64,000 nt of DNA from contig CM033112.1 in assembly GCA_019321725.1 (NCBI GenBank), positions 24,148,509 to 24,212,508 of the forward strand, given 5' to 3'. Position numbers and translations under genes: made by a program. Shown here in pieces: positions 22,635 to 34,965 of the stretch; position 1 is the stretch's first letter, and every line of letters starts with the position of its first letter. The notes below the pieces were generated by a model that made no database searches, was not told the DNA's origin, and saw only the letters and a program-made list of their open reading frames with translations. This DNA comes from Paulownia fortunei (lineage: Eukaryota; Streptophyta; Magnoliopsida; Lamiales; Paulowniaceae).

Positions 22635-24354
22635 CTATATAGAAGAAAAGCTGAAATGTGCATCAGAAATTGATCCATTGCATTTTGAATAAAGAATATT
22701 TAACTCAACTATGCAGACAAATATTGATCAAGGAATATTGCAACTTCTTAAGCATAACTTATATTCCGCAGAAGAGATCTTTGGCTTCAGGCAGTGAATC
22801 TGGATGTAGTATATGTATAATCTGCCCTCAGTTTTGGATTCATTAGTTTCTGGACTGCCCTTGACTTCAGTCAATCACTTTATATCTGTTATATCTTTGA
22901 AAATGTTAAAAATTTAAACCGGGATAACTAACAATTTCTTCTGCAGAGAGCAGATGGCACAACAAACAAATGGTTCTCAGGTAAAAATCACTTATATGAT
23001 ATAGCTAGATGGATTTTCATAATATGCATTCAAAGCAATCATGTGATTTTCATATCCGTAGTTTACTTGATTACATTTGATCATAATTTCTCCACAATAG
23101 AATTCCAACTCAGCATGAAGGATAGCATGTCAATCAATAATAAAGACTATGAGTGTTGCAGTACAGCATGGTAAACAAAAAACATTTCCACAACCTCAAC
23201 ACTAAGGGCCCGTTTGTTTTCTTTTCAAATGGCATCATTCCAATTTTTACAATTTTGAAACTCCGAAAATGCATTTTTTTACAAATTATTTTCATTTTCA
23301 AAATTCGTTTTCAAACATACTAACGTTTCACGTATTTTCATGCAACTACCAAACTCATTTTCAAATCTGCTAACGTTTCACGTCTTTTCATGCGGAAAAC
23401 ATCATAAGACAAATACATCAGAAAAGGCATTTCGTCAAAGATCATTCTCAAAATTCATTTACAATTAGAACTATTTCGTTTAGTAGGCATAATCAATTAT
23501 GGACCACAATTTTATTTAGTACTGCATGTTTAAATAAAGGATTTCAAGAGAACCTAACTTGGGGTGTGATAATAGTGATGCAAAGCATGTTTTCACAAAA
23601 GAAGATGGTGTCTAAGAAGAAAATCATCAATTCAATAAGTATTTCTAATTTTGAATTAGTAGTTCTGCATAAAACCAATAACACAATGAATGTTTGTGAT
23701 TTTTTTATCTGACATTCCACTTGTTAAAGTTATGCTTATTTTATCAATTCATTGTGAGTGCAAACCTGTTATATATCTTGTGGAATAGACTCCTTCCAGT
23801 AAAAAGATCACCTGCCACATATTCAAGTGTGATACAAACCAGTCAAAAGATTGCTGAAAAGAAACATAAAATCAATTACATTTTAAGTCTCAAAAAGAAT
23901 CTGGCTGATAATTTGACTCACAAGGGCGTCACTGTGAGAGCAACTCAACCTTAGTAATAAAGAGGAACAATAAGCAATGCATGATTCATGTTTAGTACTA
24001 TTTTGAGGACTCTTTCTTGTCCTGAAAGTTAAGTGCTACGTAAATATCATGTTTAAGGAGAGTGACATTGTCGAGTCTCTTAATGGTCAGGTGATCGCTT
24101 GATCTAATAGTTTAATTATTTGATTCAGCTTGATATTACACTCCTATTTATTTGTTACATTTTCCCTGTTTCAATATGAGTTTCTTATAATTTTGTGACA
24201 CAAAATAAATGTTACGACAAAATAAACAGAAAATCAAGAGACCGCATCCTTAAAAAAATGAATAACCGAATTGACGTATAACCCTAATAATCAGTTCCTT
24301 TCTATGTATTGAAACATAAAGCAGACGGGAAGCAATAAGTAACATGCTACATAC
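22635..24354 (-). other. Probable 5' UTR intron of the transporter gene
   Basis: The start codon at 22634-22632 directly follows a good acceptor (TTCTTCTATATAG|ATGG), and no in-frame upstream Met exists there. A matching donor, CTATTAG|GTATGT, is at 24355/24354, in a GC-richer stretch (24355-24560) that would be the first, non-coding exon. This is inference from splice-like sites only. The intron would contain a short hAT-like element at about 23205-23470. Confidence 0.5.
23205..23470. mobile_element. hAT-like short non-autonomous element (tentative)
   Basis: The stretch starts AAGGGCCCGTTTGTTT, a common left-end pattern of plant hAT-derived MITEs. It continues with CATTTTCAAAATTCGTTTTC-like AT-rich repeats. 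An internal pair (CTAACGTTTCACGT at about 23321 and 23371) is duplicated. The right terminus is not clear. Confidence 0.35.
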
Positions 24355-24600
24355 CTAATAGAAGAAATAAGGAAGATCGACAAGAGGACGGTAGATTGAT
24401 CTATCTTTTCGCCCGGCGTTGGGCATACGACCTGATAGCGCAAGGGAGGAAGGAAGCATGAGTCAACTGGTCGGGGTGAAAAGAGATGCACTGCATAGTC
24501 GAAACTCAAAAGTGGATCGTCGATGCTGCCTGATTTTATTTCCAACTTCCGCGTGAGGATGGAAAATGTTCAAACAGGTTTGAGTCAAGGTTTCACTTAT
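24355..24600 (-). promoter_or_regulatory. Candidate first non-coding exon and core promoter region of the transporter gene
   Basis: This is a GC-richer patch in otherwise AT-rich DNA, ending with a splice-donor-like CTATTAG|GTATGT at its downstream side. It also carries a frame of 84 codons that resembles nothing known and has no coding support. It lies between the 236-bp tandem array and the inferred UTR intron, where the 5' exon and transcription start are expected. Confidence 0.4.
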
Positions 24601-24811
24601 TTTTTGGAAAAATCACCCAAACATCCTTGAAAATTTTCTCCGCCAACACCCTCAATTCCCCCGAAAATATATTTGATTGAATGTACTTTTTTATTATTTT
24701 TGTAAAAAAATATATGTTAGAAAATAAAATTGAATTAAAGATTTTTTTATAATATTATTTACCATTATCGTGTTATAGAAATTTATGTGGGCCCCATGTA
24801 AATTTATTATT

Positions 24812-26216
24812 TTAAATTATTATTATTATTTTTTTTATACCAAACCACACTAATTTTGAATTTCAAGGATCTCGCCTTAAACTCTTAAAGAGATTAAATC
24901 GTGTTTCTCTCAAAAATTATGTATTTTTACACAAAAAGTCGTAATTGGTGCCTTCTTTTCTATCTTCTCAGCTTCCCCATTTTTTCATATTAACCGCTCC
25001 AAAGTTACGCCCAATTTGTTATACAATTTCGTTCAAATTTTAAATTATTATTATTATTTTTTATACCACGCCACACTAATTTTGAATTTCAAGGATCTCG
25101 CCTTAAACTCTTAAAGAGATTAAATCGCGTTTCTTTTAAAAATTGTGTATTTTTACACAAAAAGTCCAACTTACAGTAATTGGTGCCTTCTTTTCTATCT
25201 TCTCAGCTTTCCCCATTTTTTCATATTAACCGTTCCAAAGTTACGCCCAATTTGTTATACAATTTCGTTCAAATTTTAAATTATTATTATTATTTTTTAT
25301 ACCACGCCACACTAATTTTGAATTTCAAGGATCTCGCCTTAAACTCTTAAAGAGATTAAATCGCGTTTCTTTTAAAAATTGTGTATTTTTACACAAAAAG
25401 TCCAACTTACAGTAATTGGTGTCTTCTTTTCTATCTTCTCAGCTTTCCCCATTTTTTCATATTAACCGTTCCAAAGTTACGCCCAATTTGTTATACAATT
25501 TCGTTCAAATTTTAAATTATTATTATTATTTTTTATACCACGCCACACTAATTTTGAATTTCAAGGATCTCGCCTTAAACTCTTAAAGAGATTAAATCGC
25601 GTTTCTTTTAAAAATTGTGTATTTTTACACAAAAAGTCCAACTTACAGTAATTGGTGCCTTCTTTTCTATCTTCTCAGCTTTCCCCATTTTTTCATATTA
25701 ACCGTTCCAAAGTTACGCCCAATTTGTTATACAATTTCGTTCAAATTTTAAATTATTATTATTATTTTTTATACCACGCCACACTAATTTTGAATTTCAA
25801 GGATCTCGCCTTAAACTCTTAAAGAGATTAAATCGCGTTTCTTTTAAAAATTGTGTATTTTTACACAAAAAGTCCAACTTACATTAATTGGTGCCTTCTT
25901 TTCTATCTTCTCAGCTTTCCCCATTTTTTCATATTAACCGTTCCAAAGTTACGCCCAATTTGTTATACAATTTCGTTTAAATTTTAAATTATTTTTTTTT
26001 TTATACCACGCCACACTAATTTTGAATTTCAAAAATCTCGCCTTAAACTCTTAAAGAGATTAAATCGCGTTTCTTTTAAAAATTGTGTATTTTTACACAA
26101 AAAGTCCAACTTACAGTAATTGATGCCTTCTTTTCTATCTTCTCAGCTTTCCCCATTTTTTCATATTAACCGCTCCAAAGTTACGCCTAATTTGTTATAC
26201 AGATTCGTTCAAATTT
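24812..26216. repeat. Tandem array, 236-bp period, about six copies
   Basis: The block ATCTCGCCTTAAACTCTTAA recurs near 24869, 25095, 25331, 25567, 25804 and 26034, and CTATCTTCTCAGCTT recurs at the same spacing. The period is 236 bases between the inner copies, 226 for the first step (the first copy lacks about ten bases, CCAACTTACA), and about 232 for the last step (shorter poly-T spacer). Inner copies are nearly identical while the outer two are more diverged, the usual signature of unequal crossing-over. No coding frame. It lies immediately upstream of the inferred transporter promoter. Confidence 0.92.
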
Positions 26217-27862
26217 TTGCCACTAAATAGGCTTCTGTTTGGTTATGTAATCCACAACCCATTTGAGAAAAGTACACGTCGTCCTCATGGGCTTCAGATC
26301 GCAACACCTCTTGTGGCTGGAAAAAACAAACAAGTATGTTGAAGCTTTCAACCGGTGCGGGGAAAATACAAATTAAGAGTTACTACCGTTGAACCGCAAC
26401 AACCCTGACCTTCAATTTCTTCGTCGCCGACCAAGGAGTAAAGTTCTCACCGCAACACTCCTGCATTATTATCCAGTCGTTTTGATGGATTCGTGATTCC
26501 TGCAATTTTAAACTATAAATTGATGTGAATTATTACTCAGTATTTCTTATATTACAGAGTTTGAGACATATCCTCAAAGTATGTACTTAATTGAAATTAT
26601 GTTCTTTTTATTTCAAAATGATAATTAAGAAATTTTACTCTTTTTAAAAAATATTAGCGGACATTAAATTTCAATATTGATATGATTATTATGCATTTCA
26701 AATTTTCTTTAGCCGTATTATCAGTATGTATTGATTTGCTCATAAACTCTTTAACCTGACCAAATAATTATACCATAGCAACATTTCATAAATAATCCCA
26801 TATTTTAGATATATATAATTTACATATCTTATTTCACAAAAGTACGATTTGTCCTCGCACATAGAACTAATTTGTTGGACTATGTTAAAGGAAATAGGTA
26901 TATCTAATAACTTATTTGGCAAAATTTACAATATGAATACTAATGAAAAATAAAATACAAGAAAATCTTGCATTTTACATAGCTTAAAATTATTAATAAT
27001 TAAGTATGACTAATTCAAAAAAATTTGGTTACAAAATAATGATACTCTCATCATTTACCTAAATCTATTGGTATTATAACCTATAAATTGTAGATAGAAA
27101 AAAAAAAGAAAGAAATCCTGCACAAAAATATCAAAGTTCAATGCCAAATAATGACACATGTAAATAACTCAAATACTGTGGACAATGTGAAACTTGAAAT
27201 GAAACATATGAAAATGAAAGCATAAAAAAGGCTTACGAATAATAAATTGCAATTATTAGGGTATTTTGCGGTGATTAATGATATATATATTTTAAATCCA
27301 AGATCAACCGATAAATTTACTAACCCACAATGCAGTACAACTTAAACTGGGTTGATCTACTGGGGCAATTTTTCGATTTTATATCATACACCCCTAGCTC
27401 TTTAGATGAAAGCTCTCAAACAAAACCTGGCCCCTATCTGCCGTCATATGAAAGATTAACAAAGATTAACAGAGACTGAACAACAGAAATAGAAATCTAT
27501 ACATCTTCCAACAACATAAAATTCTTTCGGCAATAATTGCATTTTAATTTTTTTATATATGTTCAGGCAAACAAATATAAAATTAAAAAATAAATCAAAT
27601 TACTCAATATTCAAGACACAATGCATAACAAACAAGATTTGAACAACTTTTTTTTCCAATTCGTTAAGAATGGAGACTTCAAATATCTTGTCAGCCTGAA
27701 ACCCAATAAGCTGTTCAAAAACCTTTTAGTAATGCTCAAAATACATTAGAACATTTCATATTCACAAAAACGTCGGTTTCAAATACATACATAATTGGGA
27801 TTCGCTAAGAAAAATCTTCCTTTAATTTTCACGAAAAAGTTAGATTGATATCTAAACTCAGT
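26217..27862. other. Intergenic DNA between the tandem array and TCF25
   Basis: A GC-richer piece at 26220-26500 follows the tandem array and is not recognised. The rest is AT-rich with no coding sequence seen. The part close to 27862 should be the TCF25 3' UTR. Confidence 0.45.
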
Positions 27863-30800
27863 CTAATCTTCGTTGGCTTGATCAGGGAGATCATGCTGGA
27901 TATGCTCACCCTCTCCAGTTCCATAGTTTATCCACGGTAACATAGACTCAAATAGAACAGCAAGTGCATTTCGGTTTGAAACATCACGGAGCATATGGTT
28001 TTCAGGAATGTTAGGAAACTGTTCACCGTGCTCAACCCCACCCCTTTGGTCAACCATAAAGTCTTGCAAGTTATCTGGTGGCATTGTTGGCATGGAATCA
28101 GAGAAATCTGACAACAACAAATGAGAGTACCTAGCATAGCAAAGAGGAAAAAAAAAAATTAAGTACAAAGCGTAGCAGAAAGAATGAAAGGAACAAGTCA
28201 GCTACATGCTCACTCATTTTTCTCTGATGAAAAAGCTTCTTTCCTCACGCAAGCCCAGTCCTTAACATCACTTCCTTGCTCTTCCAGCATCTCAATCACC
28301 AAAAGTGCTGAGTCATATAAAAACTTCTGCAGATCAGGGAGCCTCCATAATATATAACTCCTCTCAACATATATTGAGATCAAGTGATCCAGAGATGGAC
28401 TTCCTGTTTGCTCAGATCCAAAGAAACTATGCTCAAGCAGACTGGCCCATATCCGATCTTTTAGAGGTACCTTTACCACCAATTTTTTCAATACTGACGG
28501 GTGAAGCATCAAAGCCTGCTTCATGAGATCAAATGAAGCAGCTTTTCCAATATCCATTTCTCTATTGTTTAAAAGTTCATTACGTTCAAGGTAAAACCGG
28601 CAAACCGCAAGGGAGAAAGAAAAATTAGGAAATAGCCACAGGGAATTGTCACGTCTATGTTCTTCTGCAAACCGTTCCAACCAAGCATACTCCTCAGCTC
28701 TCAAAGAGTAGTAGTCAATACAGAGCATAGCACCCATCGGATCATCTGAATCTAAAGAAAGCAAGAGCTTACAAATTTCAAGTGCAGATCTGTGACAACC
28801 ACGCCTGTCCATGTTTTTCATGTGAGTAAAAAGTGATGAGAAGAATGGCTTGTTCGTATCATGGACATACTTTAATTGGCAGTTCTGCAATGGAGTGAAC
28901 AGTGGATGCCATGCACATTCCATAGCATACAGACACTTTGCAGTAGCATCGGCTGACATTTGGTGTTCACCCGTGAATTTGAAATAGTCCGCCAACGTTA
29001 TCAGTGAGTCTATATGATAAGGATGGTTCAACAAAATGCTTGCGATACCATTAAGATCGTGAATTGCCTTGGCAGCTTCGAAAGCTCTCTGAGCTTGGGC
29101 ATATGATGATGAATGTATATATCTAGATAACATAAAAATGATGCAGATAGATTAATGCATGCATAATCTACAAGAACCAAAGTTTGTCATGAAATTGAAT
29201 TTCACATTTCATAGCATGAGTCAGAAGCCAGTAAAATAAACACCAATAGATCGAACCAAATCAGAAATTGCAATCTACTTCCTAATGACACTGCACTCCA
29301 CAAGGTGGGCACTCCATTGATTCACATGACTGCAAAAGAAGTTGCAGGCCTATATTATTATGCGTGAAATCCCAATAGCCTAACCAAATTGGTACAAGTT
29401 TTTATCTGTTGCTTTCAATTATGCGCCAAAAGAGTTATCTTCTGTGAAGTGAGATCTTAGTCTAGTATGGTTTTCTGCTCTCCATAGTAACAGGTCAATC
29501 TCTACCAATCTACAAGATATTAGGCATAGAAGGCACTCACCGGATTGCTACCAATCATTCTTCATAATTTATATGTGCAGCTCTTTCCCTTTTCTTTTAC
29601 CAATAAAAACTCCATTCTGTAACAAATTAGTTACTTAGAACATAGGTTTTAACGGTTTTAGAAATTCAAATATTTGCAATACTTTTGCAGTACTATCCAT
29701 CCAAACTAACATTGTATTATGAGCTTAGTCTTGTGTTTCCAATGAGTAAGCATACGTAATTTTAATACAACCCCTCAACCTGGTTTAGGTCATGATAGTG
29801 TGACAGGCTTTTCATAGACATTAACTCATGGAGCTTGTTGTTTCTTGTGTAAATATTATAACCTGAATAAAAAAGGCATTCTGTAACAAACTCTTAGTTA
29901 TGGAGCTCACGTGCATTTAATCTATGCAAGTACCACAAAACAACAGAAATAGTGCCCATCCAACCCACTTGTGGCGGATTTTGGCTACTTATCATGTCTA
30001 CAAGGTCAGTAACTCAGTCCAATTTCTGAAACCTGGGGGGCTTTGGTAAGGTTGTGGGTTAGATAAATTTGCCCCATCCCAAAAATTTTAGGCTATGTTT
30101 GCTTGTGATCCGCCAAAACAATCTCATTCTTAATTCATACTCGCAAAACACATCTAAACATCCAAACACATCATGTTCTCCTATATATTTTCCTACTAAT
30201 ACATTTTTCCAATAAATACATTCTCCCAAAACACTTCCTCAAAACACTCAAAACACATCCAAACATCCCCTTAGTAAACTACTGTCAATCTTATTGATGA
30301 TTGATTATACACTCGAACACTTCTAAAATCAAGCTCTATTTGTGTCCAAGTGTTGGACACTTATGTCGATCGCATACATTCCTCTCCTGAGTATGCGTCT
30401 GACACTCCAACAACACTTCCAAAATATGGACAAAAGTAACAAGTGGCGGGGACTCATGCCAAACACGTTTGGCATATTTATTAGTCATGTCAGACAATGA
30501 CTAAACACAAATATGTGTGAATGTCATAAGTTTGGTTATTAGATAATTCATATTTGACTTTCTGCTGATATAACTATTCACATTTTAATGATAATTTATG
30601 TTTTAACGCTATAATTTAGCACTAATTATACATCAAATATCATACTTTTTATATGTTTTCTTACATTACAACACCACCGACGTATATGTTATTGGTTGAA
30701 TTATTACGTTATCAGTGGATTATGTTGTGTCACCATATCCGTTCCGGTACAGCATAACAAATGATCCATGTTTAAGACATTATCACTCACTCCCAACAAT

Positions 30801-33800
30801 TCCCTAGTTGCCTCTTCCTTAGGTTCACTCCCCCTCATCCAACACTACCTCTCTTCCAGTTATCCTCCACCTTCCCTTTTTCCTTTCCTTTCTCCCTTCT
30901 CTCTGTCTCCCCAGCAAAACCTCAAGAACTGGAAACCAAGTTCCTTTTGCAACTACATATTGCAGTGTAAGGTTTTTAAAAATTGGCGCCTCCATAATGG
31001 TCTGGCAGGTCTTGATGCTCGACTAAACAGTTTATTATAATTAAAATAGCAAACAGGCAGTCGTATTCATACATGTAGAATTCTGTAATCACACCTAAAT
31101 TAATCACTAACTCAGAACCTATGGATTAAGTGATGTGATGGGCAGGCCAATCCCCCGTGCCATAATATTTTTTTTTTCTCTTAATTTTTAACACTACATC
31201 CTAAGCATATCTTATGTTTGTATTTTGTATACATAAAAAGAACTATACATATTGCAGATATTTCTGACACATCTGTAAGGACAAAAATTCAACATATTCT
31301 CAATTGCTTTCAAAGAAAAAAAGCATTGTTATAAAAACCAAGGAACTTACCTGAAATAGTGGACACCATCTCTAGTCTCCAGAAGTTCCATGGTTAAAGA
31401 TCCATCCCAACGTGGCCAATGTTGCGATGGAGAAACAAGGATAGTTCTTTTGAGATTATGACTCCCTCGTCGACCACCACGTATCACCCTAGAATTTACA
31501 GATAAATGACTTCTTTCATATGATTTTACTACTCTAGAACCAAATATCCTTCGCAGCTCATTTTCTGCACTAAGAAATTTGGGATCAACTTGTAACACGG
31601 AGGATTTGCACTGCTCCTTCAGCATTATGTCATCACTATCCATGTTTACCAACTTTGGTTTATCATGATAAGGGGCAATCAGTTGATGACCAGAAGAGCT
31701 AGCTCCCAAAGTCAAGCTTTCTAAAGTCAGATTAGAACATCTTAGATCATCTTCAGTGCTCGGAAAAAATTCGTCCCCAATATTCTTCTTCTTGTTCTTC
31801 TTCTTCTTCTTTGATTTGACACTTGGCACCAAAACTGTGTTAACAGCAACTTTTTCCGAGGAGGAATGCTTGCTAACAATATGACAATCTGAAGTCCCAA
31901 CAGCAATTTTTCCTTTTTCCTGCTGACAATGTCCCATACGAATATGAATAGCAAATTTCAAATGAGCAACCCTCATTTCATCAACAAAACTTAAAGAAAT
32001 CGATTTGTATATTACAATTTTTTTTTTTAAAAAAAAGTAGTAGTAGTAGCTCTATATATTGGTTGCACTTTGGAAATGCTTATATTCAACCTTCAGTAAT
32101 TTTTTATGCTCACTGTAGGATCCACTTCATGTATTTCAAAAGAGAATCTACATCAAGATAAACAAATAGTAAACTGAAAAAAATATCTTTATATTAGTAA
32201 GGCCCACATGACTAGGTAGGAGAGTTTATGTGCCCCATTTGCTAATTCCTACCAGCTTCTTTCAGATTGCACTCTCTTATCTATCTCTTTAGGCTCTGAG
32301 TTGTTTTGAGGGATGGTCTTATTTTTATTTCCTTCTCGTGTCTTACATTAAAGAAGAAGACAAACAAACAGACTTGAAAACCAAAGGAAATAAGGATGTA
32401 GTAGAATAAAATGGCCATTGAGAACCAAACACAAGGCAAAACCAACAGGTTTTCAGAGGGCTGATCAGTGTTAGCAAGCCTCCTGAACGCTCCCATATCA
32501 TCATCCTCATTTTTCCATTTTTTCTTTCCATATTTTAAAAAATATAAATTGTCGAAATAGATGTCGATAAGCATCATACAACATGTAAGAACATGGATCA
32601 AAGATTGCTTCCAGATTATTTGTGGCAAAAATGGGAGTTGGAAAATGCTACTTGATATTTCATCATAGGAGAAGTGTTGCCTAAACAGTGTATCAAGAAT
32701 GACAAGAAGTCATTTCTCTGTTATTGGAGAATCGAACTGCACCTAATATTTTCCAAGGGCCCCAGTAGGTGCCTAATAATTACCTCTGGGGTGAAGTCAT
32801 CTCAAGCACAAGCTACAATTAAAATTTCAAACTTCTACTTCACATCCAACAAAGTTAATGTTTTGATAGGAAAATTTAGTAAACCAACATGGCGGATTGA
32901 GCATTAAAACAAGATAGGACACTGCGATGAACTTCATAATTGTCCAGACAGGTATGGTGCTAGAGTAGTCCTCAAGAAAATGATTTAGGTTGAAAAGATT
33001 CATCAAACTTGGGTCAAGGAGGCTGAAAGTGCACACTTACTCATCCTGTCATCAATTGATGTCTTAAATTGAGTAACTTGAAGCGGCCTCCATATTCTCT
33101 GAAGTACTGCAACTCCTGCTCAAGAATAGTTTGAGCTGCCTCAAGCATGAATGGGTCCTCCCACTTCATGAGATTGGGGAATTTTGCCGAAATTCTAGAG
33201 ATATGTTCTTGGTCTCAGGGAATCTATTACGTTTTACAAAATTCTAGACAAATGGTACGGAAATTTATTAGCTTTCAGATTAATCACAATAAAGCCCCAA
33301 TTATGTTGCTGAATAGATTCACCATCCAAACCTCCTTTGTCAATCAGCAATTCTGGGATTCATAATCCAAGCGCTTGCATAATGTTACATTGGTTTTACA
33401 CCGATAATTTGAGTATCTTTAGCTTAACGAGATGATAGTCTTCAAGCAAGTTTTAGGGAATTTTCATGTGTTTCGTTGGTATTTTGTAGGGAATAGAAAG
33501 ATGAGACAATTGTTGACAAATTGAAGAAAAAGATTGGAGAAAATGATCAAATGGAACCTAGGCGCCATCCCATCGAAACTCAAGTGCCAAAAGTAGTGGG
33601 AAAAGGCATCCCATCGGAGCTCAGGCAACAAAAGTAGAGGGAAAGGCGCTCAGGCGCCGAAACCAGCATACTTGGCGCCTAGGTGCCGAATGACGCAAAA
33701 TTCTAAAAGTGCGATTTTCTGAACTCGGATTTTTGCATCACATTGGAAAAACTATGAAAACTAACTTTCAAAAAGACTTTGGGCATCTTGGGACTTAAAA

Positions 33801-34965
33801 AGATTTGGAGAAACAAGAGCAGAAGAAGGAAGAGGGCTTGAGGACAAGTTAGGAACTTCATCTTTCAAGAATTCTAGATTTTCTTCTTCCATTTTTCTTG
33901 TGATTTCAATTTTATCATGAATTCGAATTTGTCCATGAATTTGATAGATATGATCATGGACTAATTTTCTTTTCTAGGGTTTGGATGTAGCATAACTATG
34001 ATGATTTGAATTTTTCTTTCTTCAATTGAATGTTTATTTAATCTAGTTGAGCTTTCTACATGGTACTTAATGCTTTCAATTACTTGGCAACTAATTGAAT
34101 GATTTGCTAATCATATTGACCCGGAAAGTAATCTATGTGTCCAAATCTATATATAGAAATCCATAAATTGCATGTAAGATAGGAATATACTTGCATAATT
34201 TGTGTAGTCTTAATTGAAATCTATAAAGTTCAATGATTTATTGATTGTTTACTTCACATAGAAATATAGTGGGTTAGCAATTGGTAAAATTTTCATTGGA
34301 TCTTGGGAGAGGCTATTAAATAATTGAGGGATTTTTGACTATCAACTAGAAAAATAAATTGAGATTGAGGCAATTGAGTGTTCAAATCTGATTAATTATG
34401 GTGAAATTATAAACCCTAGATCTTTAAGTCATATAAGTTAATCTTAATTTGCTTTTGCGCTTTAGTTTAGTGTTTTCTTAGTTTGCATTAATCACCACTC
34501 TGTTACGATTGTCGAATAGAATTAGAGTTAACCCATTTCGATACTTAGCAATTCAACAGTTCTTGTGGGAACGATATCCTACTTGTCCACTTTATTACTT
34601 GTCTACGATAGCGTGCACTTGCGTTCTCAAATTTCGCAACACATGACTATTTTCAAGTACCATAAGAAAATAGAAGAAAAGTTGATAACCAAAACAAAGG
34701 TTACAAAAATAAATATTTGCATATTTGATCATAGGGCAGAATTATGATGGATTAAAGTGGAGGGGAAGCAAACCTGGTCGGAGTGGTGGTGGTAGCAGCG
34801 GTCACCGCTGCTATTGTCATCGTCGTCATCAAGAAGATCAAACTGATTTCGGGTAGGGGGGGGAGAGTTGGGGGATTCGGAATCATCGTCGCTGTTGAGC
34901 TGCTGCTGTTGTTGCAGTGCTGCTTCTTGTTCTTTCAGAACCTTTTTCATCAATCGAGCCGACAT
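27863..34965 (-). CDS. TCF25: TCF25 / Nulp1 / Rqc1 family protein
   Basis: Four exons give an intact 646-residue protein: 34965-34774 (64 codons, phase 0), 31922-31351 (phase 2), 29122-28214 (phase 2) and 28130-27863. The start was chosen at MSARLMKKVLKEQEAAL because the family begins so; upstream in-frame codons look like UTR. Residues 20-60 are Gln- then Asp-rich (LDDDDDN), and a lysine run (KKKKKNKKK, about 105-115) looks like a nuclear or RNA-contact segment. The Tcf25 domain then starts with DPKFLSAENELRRIFGSRVV and runs through TILVSPSQHWPRWDGSL, HYFRYIHSSSYAQAQRAFEA, MKNMDRRGCHRSALEICKLL and SLWLFPNFSFSLAVCRFYLE. It ends with NRNALAVLFESMLPW and an acidic tail. In yeast and animals the family works in ribosome-associated quality control; in plants the role is inferred. 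The exon 2 acceptor could be three bases farther (CAG|CAG versus CAGCAG|GAA). Introns 1 and 2 are 2.85 and 2.23 kb and hold foreign fragments. Confidence 0.93.
30090..30285. mobile_element. hAT-like short element in TCF25 intron 2 (tentative)
   Basis: The stretch starts TTTAGGCTATGTTTGCTTGT and ends with ATCCAAACATCCCCTTAG, imperfect inverted ends of the GGCTATGTTTG type seen in plant hAT-derived MITEs. The inside has several AAAACAC(A/T)TC(C/T)AAACATCC repeats. No coding capacity. Confidence 0.45.
30768..30975 (+). other. Exon-like fragment with transit-peptide-like sequence in TCF25 intron 2 (tentative)
   Basis: On the plus strand, antisense to TCF25, an open frame starts MFKTLSLTPNNSLVASSLGS. 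It is rich in Ser, Pro and Leu, as plastid or mitochondrial targeting peptides are, and runs to a GTAAGG donor-like site at 30969. No following exon was found in the rest of the intron. It may be a captured first exon of a gene or a chance frame; no function is assigned. Confidence 0.25.
31977..32990 (-). other. First part of TCF25 intron 1, no gene seen
   Basis: AT-rich intronic DNA. A short GTA/GTAGTA microsatellite-like run occurs at about 32037-32049. Nothing else recognised. Confidence 0.4.
33043..33205 (-). pseudogene. Exon-like protein fragment inside TCF25 intron 1
   Basis: On the same strand as TCF25, an acceptor-like ATCTCTAG at about 33197 leads into an open frame. It reads ISAKFPNLMKWEDPFMLEAA, then QTILEQELQYFREYGGRFK, and ends HQLMTG followed by TGA and a strong donor-like GTAAGT at 33041-33036. 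Codon choice and amino-acid make-up look like true coding sequence (amphipathic, acidic-aromatic). I do not recognise the parent protein. It does not belong to the TCF25 family sequence. It could be a captured exon of another gene or an alternative exon that would truncate TCF25. Confidence 0.4.
33380..34650 (+). mobile_element. Ty3/gypsy-type LTR remnant (likely solo LTR) in TCF25 intron 1
   Basis: The right end at about 34560-34646 has TTGTGGGAACGATATCC followed by TACTTGTC, TATTACTTGTC and GCGTGCACTTGCG. This pattern is typical of the 3' end of LTRs in the Tat/Athila/Ogre part of Ty3/gypsy. The left part has several GGCGCC-rich segments (33560-33690) also common in such LTRs. No primer-binding site or gag-pol follows, so it is probably a solo or truncated LTR. 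The left boundary is approximate and no target-site duplication could be matched by eye. Confidence 0.5.

Noticed and set aside
24291..24545. Minus-strand frame of 84 codons as a separate gene
   Set aside because: No recognisable protein character beyond chance. A donor-like GTATGT sits inside it, so it fits better as a non-coding first exon region of the transporter.
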